DNA of 64,000 bases, from NCBI RefSeq assembly GCF_037392515.1, contig NC_090288.1, forward strand, positions 1,054,001-1,118,000, read 5' to 3'. The stretch is from Haliotis asinina (Eukaryota; Mollusca; Gastropoda; Lepetellida; Haliotidae). Below the pieces are notes generated by a model. That model ran no database searches and was not told the origin of the DNA. It was given only the letters and a program-made list of their open reading frames with translations. Numbering within the stretch: the first letter of the stretch is position 1; every line of letters begins with the position of its first letter. Positions 1 through 10,655 of this stretch are shown here, piece after piece. A program made the translations under genes and the position numbers.

Positions 1-2232
1 CCCAAATTTGGCCTCCTTTACAACTTTGATGGGAGTGCCATTTAAAGATAGTTCAGGGTCCGTATGTTGCTTATATTGTCTACAAAAGTGTATGCAATTA
101 GTTTTGGATTTAGAAAATGTAAAGCCGTTTTCGAGACACCATTTATTTATTCTGTTTAGACACAACTGCAGTTGTCGTTCAATAGTGTGCATATTTTTAC
201 CACGACAAGAAATATTAACATCATCCACAAATAACGAGCCATCAATTGAATCATTTAAAACCTTTTAATAAACTGTTGATCGTAATACTAAATAAAACGA
301 CAGACAAAATACTACCTTGAGGGACACCCTGAACCTGATTGTAATGATCAGACCGGGTTGAACCCACTCGGACTTGAAATTGCCTGTCTTTTAAAAACTG
401 TGGTATAAAAAGTGGCAAACGGCCTCTCAAAGACAAAGTCATGTAAATCCTTTAAAATACCATGCTTCCAGGTCGTATCATAAGCTTTCTCGAGATCAAA
501 GAAAATTGATACAGTATGTTGTTTCTTTACTATAGCATTTTAACAAAGGATTCTAAACGTACCAAATGATCAATAATATTTCGATTTTTTCCGGAAACCA
601 CATGGAATACTTGTAATAAGGTTGTTGGTTTCAAGATACCAAATTAAACGATTGTTTACCATTCGTTCCATTGTTTTGCAGACACAGCTCGTTAGAGAAA
701 TTGGTCTGTAATTAGACGGAACAGAATGATCCCGTCCAGATTTTGGTATACGGATGACAATGGCATTACGCCATGAAGATGGGACATCCCCCAAAGTCCA
801 TATAGTATCAAAAATGTGTAGAAGTGTTTCCAAACATGATTCTGGTAAATGCTTCAAGAGCTGATAGTGAATATTATCATCTCCTGTTGCTGTATCATGA
901 GCTTGCTCAAGGGGAGTATGTAGCTCATGTGGTGAAAATAGTTCGTTGTAATCCTCACCATTGTCTGACTTAAAATTAATTCTTTTCTTTTCTTCTTGTG
1001 TCTGGTATTTCTGAAACTCAGGGACATAGTTGGTTGAAGAGGAATGCTTAGCGAGTGTTTCACCAAGCTTGCTGGCAATGTCAGCCTTACCTGTCAATAA
1101 AGAATCACCATCCTTGAGATGATAAACTGAAGATTTCGAACCTTTAACCTTGATACGTTGAATCATATTCCACACTTTTGAAATCGGTGCACGAGAACTG
1201 ATTTTGGAAACATAGTTGCGCCAAGACTGACGTTTATTTTGTTTGAATGCACGTCGAGCCTTGGCATTTGAAAGTTTTACTTTGTCTAAATTATGGACTG
1301 TTGGATGTCGACGAAAGTGTTTTTCGGCTTTCTTCCTACACTTTCTGGCTTCTTTACATTCATTGGTAAACCATGGTTTACGAATGTAAGGATTTGCAGA
1401 GGACTTAGCTATTGTGTGATCAGCTGTAGCATTGAGCTTATCTGAAAATAACTGAATGGGATCTTCGGTATTATTTAAAATGGTCAGGAGTTAGATTTGA
1501 AGAACACAATACCTCATACAGTTGCCAGTTTGCTTTTTTAAAATTCCACCTAGATGACGATGAATCAGCATGTGGGCTGATCACTTTCAGAACAGTGGGA
1601 AAATGATCGCTGCCACAAAGGACGTCATGAACTGGAGGGATATACAATAAACACAGAGTAAATACAATGTGCATGATCAACCGTACAGCAACAGCTTGGA
1701 GATTTGTCTTAAGAGGAATGGAGCTACTTATGGCATCCTGACGAATCAAAATAGAAGATCCTCCTGAAGCCTTATCTCCCGCTGGAGAGAAGGAATCGTA
1801 ACAGTTGTATCTTCTTAAAGCCAAGTCGTCAGTAGATTTAAGATACGTCTCTTGGAAAGAAACTGCTATGGGCTGAAAATCTTGGACTAATAATTGTACC
1901 TCATTGAAATTTTTCCTGAGTCCTCTGCGATTCCACTGAATGAGATATGAGCCACTCGTGGGGGCTGAACTGGGGATCTAGGACATATAGAAAGGACCAC
2001 TCCCATGCAAGATACAGTGTGAGGAAGTGATATCCATCTCAAGCGGTTCAAATGAATTATGAACCGCCACAGGGGCTTCCAAAGTGGAAGGCACCTCCAA
2101 ACGCATAAGCGTTTTAAGCTTTTTCTTTGAATGTTTCTTTTTATTTCTTGATAGTTGACTTTTCTCATTTTCTTGGTCACTTGTAGAATGAAAGGCATGG
2201 ACAGATAGCGATTCAGAGAGATCGTCCGTCTG
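1..2232 (-). mobile_element. I/Nimb-type LINE, 5' half, truncated (unit 1)
   Basis: The minus strand encodes reverse transcriptase fingers and palm (for example YRPISLTS near 700), an endonuclease end (GSDHFPTVLK near 1590) and the ORF1 C-terminus (about 1978-2230). The 3' half lies off the left edge. Compared with the copy at 52484-58469, about 0.28 kb coding for the endonuclease core is missing, the ORF1 N-terminus and 5' UTR are absent, and a one-base insertion near 1480 splits the frame that is open in unit 2. Homology to the LINE stops at about 2232. Confidence 0.85.
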
Positions 2233-2712
2233 AAAGGCGAAGTTTGTGAAGTTGTGAAGTTTCTTTTTTAACTCAGTGTATAGTGTTTTGATCATCTTCA
2301 AACAATCAGCCATGCATAATATGCATATTAACATACTTTTAATACATACATTAGGAGTAACCTGACTACTTCCCGCGGAGCTCAAATTTCATTTGTACTT
2401 ATGATATTATATTTTTTGCCCACATTGTATTTTGGGAGTCTCTTATTAGAAAACACAGGTATTGGCATGCAGGTATACCTTATTGCAATTCTTTCCACGT
2501 GCACATTTAAGATACATCTTGTTTGTTAGATATGAATGTCTAACCTGAAAATAATCAGTCATAATTGGAGAAGCCTACAAAATAATTTTAAACGAAAAAA
2601 GCCTTCGAATTTCCTAGTAAGAAAAGGCAAACATATATTGTTTTTTATAAGATGTGCACTTCATGTCAAAACAAATTAAAACAGTTAAACAACAGTGGAG
2701 TTTTAACGCATA
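2233..2712. other. Junction DNA between two LINEs
   Basis: AT-rich sequence between the end of I/Nimb LINE homology and the first recognisable L1-like coding sequence. A minus-strand frame runs from the LINE into it (2233-2385) without similarity to ORF1 of the other copies. It may hold the degenerate 5' end of the L1-like element. No gene seen. Confidence 0.4.
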
Positions 2713-3908
2713 CTATGTTAGTTCATGTACAATGACGCTAGAGGTACTGCAATATTATTTAACAACAACTTGGTTTTGAAGGTTCTAGAAAATAAATACG
2801 ATAAATGTGGTAATTATGTCCCCCTCAGAAACCTGGTAAAAGAAATGTGCTACACAATTATTAACATTTATGGGCCAAACAAAGATTCTCCAGGTTTCTA
2901 TGACCATATTGAAAACATTATCAAAGATTGTGATAGTGACGAAATATGTCTGTGTGGTGATTTCAACATTGTTATGGACCCACAAAAAGATATATGTAAT
3001 TACAAAAATATTAACAACCCTTTTAGAAATGATTGACTATTTTGATCTAAGACCCGTGGAGAGAAAAGAAATCCAGATTCCACAAGATATACTTGGCGAC
3101 AACATACACCATTAAAACAAGCCCTGGTTGTTTTTTCCGTCTTGTCATACAATGTATATCCCCCCCGTGGATAAATGTGAAATAACACCTAGCATTGAAT
3201 TTGACCATTCTTTTGCTGAGTTAATACTAAAATCTTTTGAACTACCACGTGGTAGGGTTTTTGAAAATTCAACCATTCATTATTGTACGACAGAACACAT
3301 GTGGATATGATTAAAGAAACCATAAAATAAAATAAAACGGAAGTTGAGCTTGAAAAAGAACTAAGTTATCTGGAAATAAGCCTAGATAAAGTAGACAGCC
3401 AAAATGATAAGACTAGTTTGTTGGATACCATCAATGATATTTAATTAAGGTTAGATGGAATTCAGTATAGTAAAATACAAGGAATGCTGACAAGGTCAAA
3501 AGCTAAGTGGATTGAAAAGGGAGAAATCCCCACAAAATACTTCTTGAAACTAGAATCGAGGAACTTCCTAAATAAATCCTTTACAGAAATCGAAAAACCA
3601 GACGGATCTCGGCTTACAGATAATGAAAGTATTATAAATGAAACTAAAACGTTAATACAGAAAACTTTACCAATCCGAAGGTGTTCTCCAAATTGATTGA
3701 AACGAAGTTTATGAAAGATGCAATGTACCTAAATTAAATGAAACTCAAAAACAAACTTTAGAAGGAAAATTGACCATAGCCGAACTAACAAAAGCGCTTA
3801 AAGAAATGAAAAACGAAAAGAGTCCTGGTCCTGAAGATTTTACATCGGAATTTTAAATTTCTTTTCTAAAATATGGGTATAATTCTATTTAATTCACTAA
3901 ATGATGCC
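2713..3908 (+). mobile_element. L1-like LINE, 5' part (endonuclease and start of RT), degenerate
   Basis: Frame 2725-3033 carries an apurinic-endonuclease-like stretch with IINIYGPN and the catalytic-type CGDFNIVMD. Frame 3484-3693 and the following bases carry the linker and start of the reverse transcriptase (ALKEMKNEKSPGPEDF type). The spacing and wording of these motifs are those of the L1/Tx1 clade. Stops and frameshifts break it, so it is a dead copy. It is interrupted at 3909 by the Polinton-like element and resumes at 8729. Confidence 0.75.
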
Positions 3909-4008
3909 TGTTTTATACCGGCTCGAATAGTCCAAAAATCGGCCATGTTGGTTCTGACGTCATCAAACACCTGCGTGACCTCATTTCGTCAATGGCCTTG
4001 GAGAACAC
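3909..4008. repeat. Terminal inverted repeat, left (unit 1)
   Basis: Begins TGTTTTATACCGGCTC and matches the reverse complement of 8623-8722 at about 95 of 100 positions. Preceded by GATGCC at 3903-3908; the same six bases follow the right repeat at 8723-8728. The two flanks also join up as one continuous L1-like reverse transcriptase sequence, which supports these boundaries. Confidence 0.85.
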
Positions 4009-4330
4009 CAGCGTGTTGACTCATTGAAGCCCGTGGGGAACGGGTTCGGAGGGTGAATGACTGTGGGGTGACACATCTGGGACTGACTGGGGTTCAATGA
4101 CGGTGCACCCGTGGGAAACTGACATCACGCCAACGAACACCTGCGTGACCTCATCAGTCTAGACGTCTGACGTGGTTGGTGACTCATTGGGGTTGACACC
4201 CCCGAGGTGGCTCACTGAGGTCGATGAGCGGGCACCCGTGGGAAACTGGCATCACGTCATCGAACACCTGCGTGACCTCATTTTCACTGAACACCGTGGT
4301 GGTGGCCTCGTGGAAACCGGCATGACACAT
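4009..4330. repeat. Subterminal direct repeats of the Polinton-like element
   Basis: The core CACCTGCGTGACCTCAT occurs at about 3969, 4138 and 4266, each time near GTGGGAAAC or a variant, giving degenerate repeats of roughly 130-150 bp next to the left end. A frame of 113 codons (4172-4513) across them is more simply explained by repeat structure than by a gene. The same layout is present in unit 2 at 19549-19870. Confidence 0.6.
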
Positions 4331-5378
4331 CACGCCATGACATCACCCCATTCTTTTGGACCAATCAGCAAGTATCAATACTTACTGGTTTACAAACCAG
4401 TTTCATCCGGTTTTTATTTGAACACCGCTGACAATAATCACTTGACTTGTCTTTACACCATGTTTACATGTTTCCATACTCAATCACCTTTTCTGTCACA
4501 TATCTCATTGTGAGCGACGTTGAGGCATGGTGCACTCTCAGTCTGCAGCCGAGAGAGCTCACTCAACCAAGGCGTCATATGATATCTCCTCAAATTGTTC
4601 TCTCTCATGTTATATTTTCTCCCTGCTGTGGTTTGTTTGGATCCATACACATTCAGAGATGAAACATACACATATGTAAATAGTTCGCAGGCTTAAGGAC
4701 ACATTTGCCATACTACATGTTTAAACGAATCAAAATGACTTACCGTTATGCCATGGTTACTTTCCGTATCTTGCCAGGGAATGCCAACATGCCAAAATTT
4801 CATACTAAACCAGTGTATCCAATGCGGGAGGTGCGAGTTTAAGGATGATATTGACATGTAAAACCCAAACCTCATATGTTTGTGATTGTATGGAATGAAG
4901 CAACCACCAAAGCACATGAGATGAAAATACACATCTGTGTATCTCTCAGTCACCGCCACATGTTAGCGCCAACAAGTCTTGGTGAGACTGGCACAAGTCT
5001 CTAATAAGTTTCATCAGAAACCGTCCATGCACTGCCACGCGCTAGACTAACTAGACAGTATTGCCATACAATTACAAGTTTCAACGAGTTTAACCTTTAG
5101 GGTCGGCTTAAAGCAATGCTAGGCTGCATTTAAACACGTGGTGATCCACATTGCTCTAGCGAGGAGGGGCTATCATGTCTCTGTCGACTGTTACACTGGT
5201 GACAGCATTGAGTGTATGCGTACGAGGCCGTTGACAGCGTTACTATGATGGAATTATGAACTTGCTCTGGCTAAATAGGATTGAATGAATGCCTCGTGAT
5301 AAGACATTTTAAAACAAACATAAATTATAATTTGAATATACTCATATAGTGATGTACAGCTTTTGTTCTAACTTTAAA

Positions 5379-5605
5379 ACCCATGCTTGCCATAAAAGGT
5401 TACTGCTTGTCGTAAGAGGTGACTAACAGGATCAGGTGGTCAGGCTCGCTGACTTGGTTGACACATGTCATCGGTTCCAATTTGTGCAGATTGATGCTCA
5501 TGTCGTTGATCACTGGATTGTCTGGTCCAGACTAGATTAATTACAGACCGCCACCATATAGCTGGAATATTGCTGAGTGCGGCGTATAACTAAACTCACT
5601 CACTT
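5379..5605. mobile_element. SINE-like dispersed repeat with (CTCA)n tail
   Basis: Runs from CCCATGCTTGCC to CTAAACTCACTCAC. I recall this family as very common in abalone and other gastropod DNA; that is memory, not a search. Its last 50 or so bases (ATATAGCTGGAATATTGC, then TAAACTCACTCAC) resemble the end of the I/Nimb-type LINE. It lies inside the Polinton-like element, so it inserted later or was carried by it. Confidence 0.65.
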
Positions 5606-5867
5606 GTTCTAACTTTGCTGCGCTTTGTACGTGCGCTTCCTTAGACTTCCATCAGGAAAGTTTTAAAGTGTCGGACAACACATTGGAGTAAATAATTGCA
5701 TGATCCCATGCTCAATGGACAACTCCATGGGGAGCATCCACTTGGCACACACCTTCTGACTAAAAGTGGGTACCACACATTAAGAAACACAAAAGGTATA
5801 TAGATTTCATGGTTTATTAGCTCTGTTTTCAAATGAGTAAAACTATGGGATAGGAGCAAGCCCCATG

Positions 5868-5891
5868 TTCATCATCATCACCATCATCACC

Positions 5892-5982
<91 letters not shown>
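5868..5982. repeat. (ATC)n microsatellite
   Basis: About 115 bp of near-perfect ATC/CAT trinucleotide repeats. Shorter in unit 2 (21408-21500), so it is length-variable between copies. The poly-Ile and poly-Asp frames through it are artefacts. Confidence 0.95.
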
Positions 5983-5983
<1 letters not shown>

Positions 5984-6390
5984 CCAGTCAACCCTTCCAC
6001 CCAAGCCTTGCATTTGTAAAGTTTGGAAAACACATCATGATACATATTATTGCTATCTTTTACTTCTGTTTATATTCCGTGTGTTTTTGGACCCCACCGC
6101 ATATGAAACAAATAAGTAATAAAGCGAGCATACGTCTCCTTAAACGCAATCCAGGTTAATTTTTTCAGTCTGGTTTGGATTACATCCTCGCTAAAACCTC
6201 TTTTCGTGTACAGCTGGCGTTTCTCATCCAGTACATCTCTATTCAGCTCACGTGTATGTGAATCCATTTGTCGGATACCTTGCTCTTCGAGATCAGCCAT
6301 CTTATTTTTCCAGTTGTTGACATTGCTTAATGATTCATCATCATCATAATCATCCTGTTCCAGTTCAGGACATTGCTTGTCGTGTAAATG

Positions 6391-6756
6391 TCATTGTAAG
6401 TTATGGTTAATGCTAAACACTTCACCACAATAGTTACATTCTGACAGAGGATGTGGTCTCTTCACAGAGCTGTCCTCCTCCCATTTCCTTTTAACTTGGG
6501 GTATTTCAGGAGTGCCCCCATTGGACTTTTCATGACACCAGTTCCGCCTGTGTTTTTGCAAATCAGAAGGATCTTGAGACATGAGTCCGCAGTCATCACA
6601 AGATGGCATGGCTGAGAGCTGTTCTTCACACGTCTGCTCACAATGAACGTCGAACTCTGACTGAATCGTCCTAGCTTGGAGGTTTCCTCTTAAACTGAAC
6701 GCATTAGGACAAAGTCGCAAATGGGGAGGTGTTTGGGGTTTTAGATCAACCGGCAA
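6391..6756 (-). pseudogene. C2H2 zinc-finger-like remnant of the Polinton-like element
   Basis: Contains CDDCGLMSQDPSDLQKHRRN and a second Cys pair (CNYCGEVF). It lies immediately beside the packaging-ATPase remnant on the same strand and is duplicated with it at 21908-22273. C2H2-type small proteins are often seen next to the ATPase in such elements. Not a host transcription factor by context. Confidence 0.55.
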
Positions 6757-6776
6757 GTGTCAATACGGGTTCTGAG

Positions 6777-7244
6777 TTACCTTCTGAGAACCATGAAATA
6801 TTTATAGTTTCCTGGATACATCTGTCTCGCCAAAGTCGTTATGGGTTGTTGATCAATAGGATTATTGAACAGACGTAGATAATGACAGTTCCTTCGTTGT
6901 GTGGGATCCATACTGTAATACATGTTTTGGTTCAAGGCAATTACTGAGAGATTCCGATGATGACTTCCTTCCGTAAACAGATCTGTAATACGTGGATCTT
7001 TGCTGACTATGGACACTAAGTCATCAGGCACAACGACATTCACCAGAAACGCATCCTTTTCCAGAAGAATACCTTGATGGAATTCAACGTAGGGAAAAAC
7101 ACGACTTTGAACGACATTATACAAGGGTTGCCATCGTTTGTAGAGCCATAGAATACGTTCAGGATAAGATTTAATGTTCATCCGTTCTAGAAGCTGCTTC
7201 ACCAAGTAGGTTTTTCCACAGTAGGTCGACCCAGAGACGATCAT
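6777..7244 (-). pseudogene. Packaging-ATPase remnant of the Polinton-like element
   Basis: Visible motifs are a Walker A P-loop (GSTYCGKTYLVKQLL), the downstream WLYKRWQPLYN and VPDDL region, and FTEGSHHRNLSVIALNQN with CHYLRLFNNP. These are the hallmarks of the FtsK/HerA-type genome-packaging ATPases of Polintons and adintovirus-like elements. In life the family pumps DNA into capsids. Here it is a fossil part of the element spanning 3909-8722; a sister copy lies at 22277-22777. Confidence 0.75.
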
Positions 7245-7282
7245 GGTAAATGGGTGTCACAACCTACATTCATCACCCACAT

Positions 7283-7391
7283 GGAGCTCCTGCTGCTTCT
7301 GCTGCTTCTGCTTCTGCTTCTGATTCTGATTCTGCTGTTGCTACTGCTGCTGCTGCTGCTGCTTCTGCTGTTGCTGCTGCTGCTGCTGCTC
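7283..7391. repeat. CTG/CTT-rich microsatellite (poly-Gln on minus strand)
   Basis: About 110 bp of CTG, CTT and CTA triplets. On the minus strand it would read as CAG-type codons following a C2H2 finger-like motif (CPVCYKQYVWAHDLSRHIR, about 7400-7460). Its length differs from the unit 2 copy (22817-22914). Confidence 0.8.
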
Positions 7392-7928
7392 TCCTGAATG
7401 TTTTGTTCGAATATGACGGGACAAGTCATGAGCCCAAACATATTGTTTGTAGCATACTGGACAGGAATACATGTTCATGTGGTGACAGTCCCACTACAAA
7501 TGACACATTTAGCCTTTTGTTTCTATTTAAAAATCTGTTTTCATTCGTTTTGTGGGCACTGCTTCCATGGTGTTTTCCCTATGGACGACACTTTTTTCGT
7601 TCAACTTGGCTTTCGCCTCTTGAACGACTTGTTGGTTTGGGAGACGTGAGAGCAAACGTGTCTGTAGAAGTGGTAAGTCCATCTTGACCTCTTGTTTCTC
7701 GTAATAGATGACATAATCATCTACATTCGTAAATGGACTGGGATAGCCCTTGGCCTGCAAGTAGTAATATTTGGTCCATTTCTTCATCCAGATAGGGTCT
7801 CCAGTATCTCCTGTCCATTTCCTTGTTGTAGTTGAATACTGAGAGATGAAGTGTCACTATCACGGGTCCACGGCTAAATGAAGCTAGATTGCCCTTGTAG
7901 TCCTTTATATAGAACTCCCCTCGTGTTC

Positions 7929-7933
7929 AAAAA
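7929..7933 (-). terminator. RNA polymerase III T5 terminator
   Basis: Five T on the minus strand, directly downstream of the initiator tRNA gene. Confidence 0.75.
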
Positions 7934-7934
7934 G

Positions 7935-8006
7935 GAGCAGAGCGTGGCTTCGATCCACGGTCCTCTGGGTTATGAGCCCAGTGCGCTTCAGCTGCGCCAC
8001 TCTGCT
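7935..8006 (-). tRNA. Initiator tRNA-Met (CAU), unit 1
   Basis: The minus strand folds into a full cloverleaf: acceptor AGCAGAG/CTCTGCT, D stem GCGC/GCGC, anticodon stem CTGGG/CCCAG with loop CTCATAA, T stem CGTGG/CCACG. Hallmarks of the eukaryotic initiator are present: an A1-T72 end pair, three G-C pairs closing the anticodon stem, and A rather than T at the start of the T loop (ATCGA). The discriminator base is C instead of the usual A, which may weaken it. A T5 RNA polymerase III terminator follows directly (7929-7933). It lies inside the Polinton-like element. Confidence 0.9.
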
Positions 8007-8622
8007 GTACCTGCATCTGTCTTGTGTTAAGACATTTAAATCAACCAATGATAACCAAATAGTCACAAACACATCCAGTCTATCTCTTAAACATGTAAAT
8101 CCACATGACTACCCAAATGGGCCATCTCTGTCCGAGGGACTCCCACCAGGGTCAAATAATGACAGTCTGGAGACCACTTTTCATGCTCGACCCAGGGATC
8201 ATTATCGCCTTCCCAGTTCTTGAGAATGACATCACATTGAACACACTATAAAATCTGTTTTCATGAAACCGTTTGCACCACTTCATTCAGAATGAGGTCG
8301 GGGGATGATTGTTCTGAAACAAATGAATAAAAAACCAACATGAGTCAGTGACTCTGTAACTGGCTTCGCGCTCTCCATGCTTAGGGGGTCTAAAACAGCT
8401 CTCTTAGTCTTAAGACTTGTAGACCTAAGACTTCTAGGCGACCTCTACACAGGCTAGAGTGTAACTCAGTAAGTAAAGCGTACTCACGGAGAGCTAGGAG
8501 GGGAGTCCCTTTTCCTGATGGGTGTCCCCTCTTCCTCCTCCCTGGTTGGGGTTCCAGTGTCGAACACCTATTCTACTCTCTGTATCACTTGCATGAGGCC
8601 AGAATGATTCTTCACCGCCATA

Positions 8623-8722
8623 GTGTTTTCCAAGGTCATTGACGAAATGAGGTCACGCAGGTGTTTGATGACGTCAGAACCAACATGGCGGATTTTTGGA
8701 CTATTTGAGCCGGTATACAACA
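8623..8722. repeat. Terminal inverted repeat, right (unit 1)
   Basis: Reverse complement starts TGTTGTATACCGGCTC, pairing with 3909-4008. Followed by GATGCC (8723-8728) and then by L1-like LINE sequence. Confidence 0.85.
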
Positions 8723-8728
8723 GATGCC

Positions 8729-10040
8729 TACGAAGAGCGAACACTTTCAGTTTCACAAAAGCAAGGTATAATTTAGTATCTTTAAGGGAAACAGCCCCCC
8801 CCAAAGTATTTAAAGAACTGGCGCCCTCTTTCACTTCTAAATTCATCTTACAATATTGGAGCAGCGGCAAACCAAATTAAAAGTATTCCTTCTTTTGTAA
8901 TTCATGAAGAAAAAAGGTTTTGTAGAAGATAAATATATGTGGAAATAACCAGACCAAGTTATGATATTATGGACCATACTGAAACTTTCCAAATTCCTGG
9001 TTTACTATTACTAATTGCTTTTGAAGCGTTCAAAAATTGATTACACGATTCCATTTAGAAAGTGGTCAAATGGAACATATGTCATATTTGGTCTACAGTG
9101 ATTTATCAACCTGCCTGAAAACGTCAAGATTCATAATGACACCCCATGGACGTGTAGGAGGCTCCCACGCTGTGCGGGTGCTTCCCATGCATTGTGTTTA
9201 CGTGTGGGGATAACGTGAAATGATGCTGCATACACAAGGTGAATGTCATTGTAACGTTTCTCAATGGGTTTTCTTTCTACCAGACTTCAAAGTCCACTTC
9301 CCCTACTTTATTGAAGAGTATATTTGTTATAGAGGCCGGTAATAACAAGGTGTAACATCCGTAAACGATTTACTTAATGAAAACGACGGCAGATTTCAGT
9401 TTAAGGAAGAATTTGTGCCTTATACGTCCACAGACTTTCTTAAGAACGGGGCGTTAATCGAGCTGTTATATGTTACGCAAATTCAATAGGTATACTTTAT
9501 CCGGATGTAATCTATGTAATCATGAGTATCCGCTTATAATGAAATGTACATCGGCCACCAGAAAGTATATGATATGTTAACAGATCCACGCTTTGTTAAA
9601 CTCCCTTGCTTTGATATGTCACTTGTTTGCACTACTCGGACCTTGACGGAAAATGTTTAAACTTGATCGCAAATACATGTACTCCAAGTACTGAATAAAG
9701 ATGGTTGCAGTACAGAATCATTCACACAATATTGCCAACCAGACATTTCATCTACAAAATAAACTATGTGGGTAGCCCTAGATGTACCTTTCCCAACGAT
9801 TATGACGAAACAGTCTATCATATTTTCCGGAAGTGGGACAGAGTGGAAAGCATATGGCGTGAAATGAAAATATGGCTCAGAACTGGATATGTACTATCGA
9901 GTTTCAATTCCCAGGTAATGTTTGGGATAAAAGAAAAACAGAACTATTTACTTAATGCGAAAATTATTTTAGTCAAGTATAATATATACAACCGTAGTAA
10001 GAAAGGGTTTTTTCCAAATATTTCATAAATCAAGAGTCAA
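8729..10040 (+). mobile_element. L1-like LINE, 3' part (RT and C-terminal region), degenerate
   Basis: Continues the element broken off at 3908. Near 8760-8940 it encodes recognisable RT pieces (SLRETAPPK, then NWRP-like and IHEEKRF-like stretches in shifting frames). Frame 9705-10025 is the typical L1/Tx1 C-terminal region (QYRIIHTILPTRHFIYKIN, then CTF, YHIF and IILVKYNIY). Broken by stops and frameshifts. The 3' end is estimated; no clear poly(A) was seen. Confidence 0.7.
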
Positions 10041-10610
10041 ATCATACAATGTTATAACACCACAAAATATATATATATTAACCTACTTCCTATAACTATG
10101 GTCCGACTGTTTAGAGTTGTTGAATAGGTAAATGTGTTCGATCTGCATGTAACAATTTTCTTTATGAAAAAAAGTGATGAGAAAACCGAGCGTACAGTTG
10201 TAGATATATAAGAAGTAGTTTCCGAAATAATAACACAGCACGGATCGTCTCCTACATGTTTCAATCGTGTATCTGGGAGAAGTGATTTCAGTTAAACAGA
10301 TAATCTCCCTCGATATTTCATAAAAACACATACACCGTGCGTGACACTGAAGTGTAGCCTGTCCCAGTAGGACTCTACCCAACCAAAGTAATAGAGTCTG
10401 TACTTTTGTGGAAAGTAATCCAAAGATTACATATGGTTCACTATATGCTACTGAGAGGCACAGCTGTCTGATCAAGACGGATGTATCTGCCCATTCCCAA
10501 CCTGTTAGAGTTCCCCTGCTTCATGGTGGTAGCACGGTGTATCCATCATCGGATTTTGAGACGACGTCACTATGTATAAAGAACAGACACGAGACAGTTC
10601 TAGTGTACCC
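10041..10610. other. 3' flank between L1-like LINE and gene A
   Basis: About 570 bp with no protein-like frame that I can support; the 130-codon minus-strand frame here (10083-10475) has no recognisable features. The last 100 bp or so are shared by all five gene copies and are probably 3' UTR and downstream DNA. Confidence 0.5.
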
Positions 10611-10616
10611 ACATTA

Positions 10617-10622
10617 TTTATT
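10617..10622 (-). promoter_or_regulatory. AATAAA polyadenylation signal, gene A
   Basis: Minus-strand AATAAA about 34 nt after the stop codon of gene A. Gene B has the same hexamer at 26346-26351, whereas C, D and E read AATAATAA at this point and lack it. Confidence 0.5.
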
Positions 10623-10655
10623 GAAATCTTGTAATAAACACTGTGATAAGGATTA

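Larger units (their letters stand above)
3909..8722. mobile_element. Polinton-like element, short and broken (unit 1 copy)
   Basis: Fossil virus-like element inserted in the L1-like LINE. It has about 100-bp terminal inverted repeats and is flanked by the 6-bp direct repeat GATGCC, the duplication length known for Polintons. Recognisable parts, all on the minus strand: a packaging-ATPase remnant of the FtsK/A32 type (about 6777-7244; P-loop GSTYCGKT), C2H2 zinc-finger remnants (about 6391-6756 and 7400-7500), and two short frames without family match (about 6070-6300 and 7527-7787). No polymerase B, integrase or capsid part was seen. It also carries a SINE, two microsatellites and a tRNA gene. 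It is broken, with at least several breaks, and is moderately old. Confidence 0.7.

Noticed and set aside
4009-4330. Spaced repeats near the element end considered as a CRISPR-like array
   Set aside because: Only three degenerate units with long, uneven spacing in a eukaryotic transposon; subterminal repeats are the simpler reading.
6391-6756. C2H2 zinc-finger frame considered as a host transcription factor
   Set aside because: Lies inside the terminal repeats of the Polinton-like element beside its ATPase remnant, and is duplicated with it.
7250-7687. 145-codon Ala/Ser-rich plus-strand frame over the CTG repeat (also 22783-23211)
   Set aside because: Antisense shadow of the Polinton-like coding remnants and microsatellite.
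7935-8006. tRNA-like sequence considered as the head of a tRNA-derived SINE
   Set aside because: It has a complete cloverleaf including acceptor ends and is followed at once by a T5 terminator, with no SINE body.
10083-10475. 130-codon minus-strand frame shared by units 1 and 2 (also 25794-26186)
   Set aside because: No domain, no splice context, and only present in the two nearly identical units.
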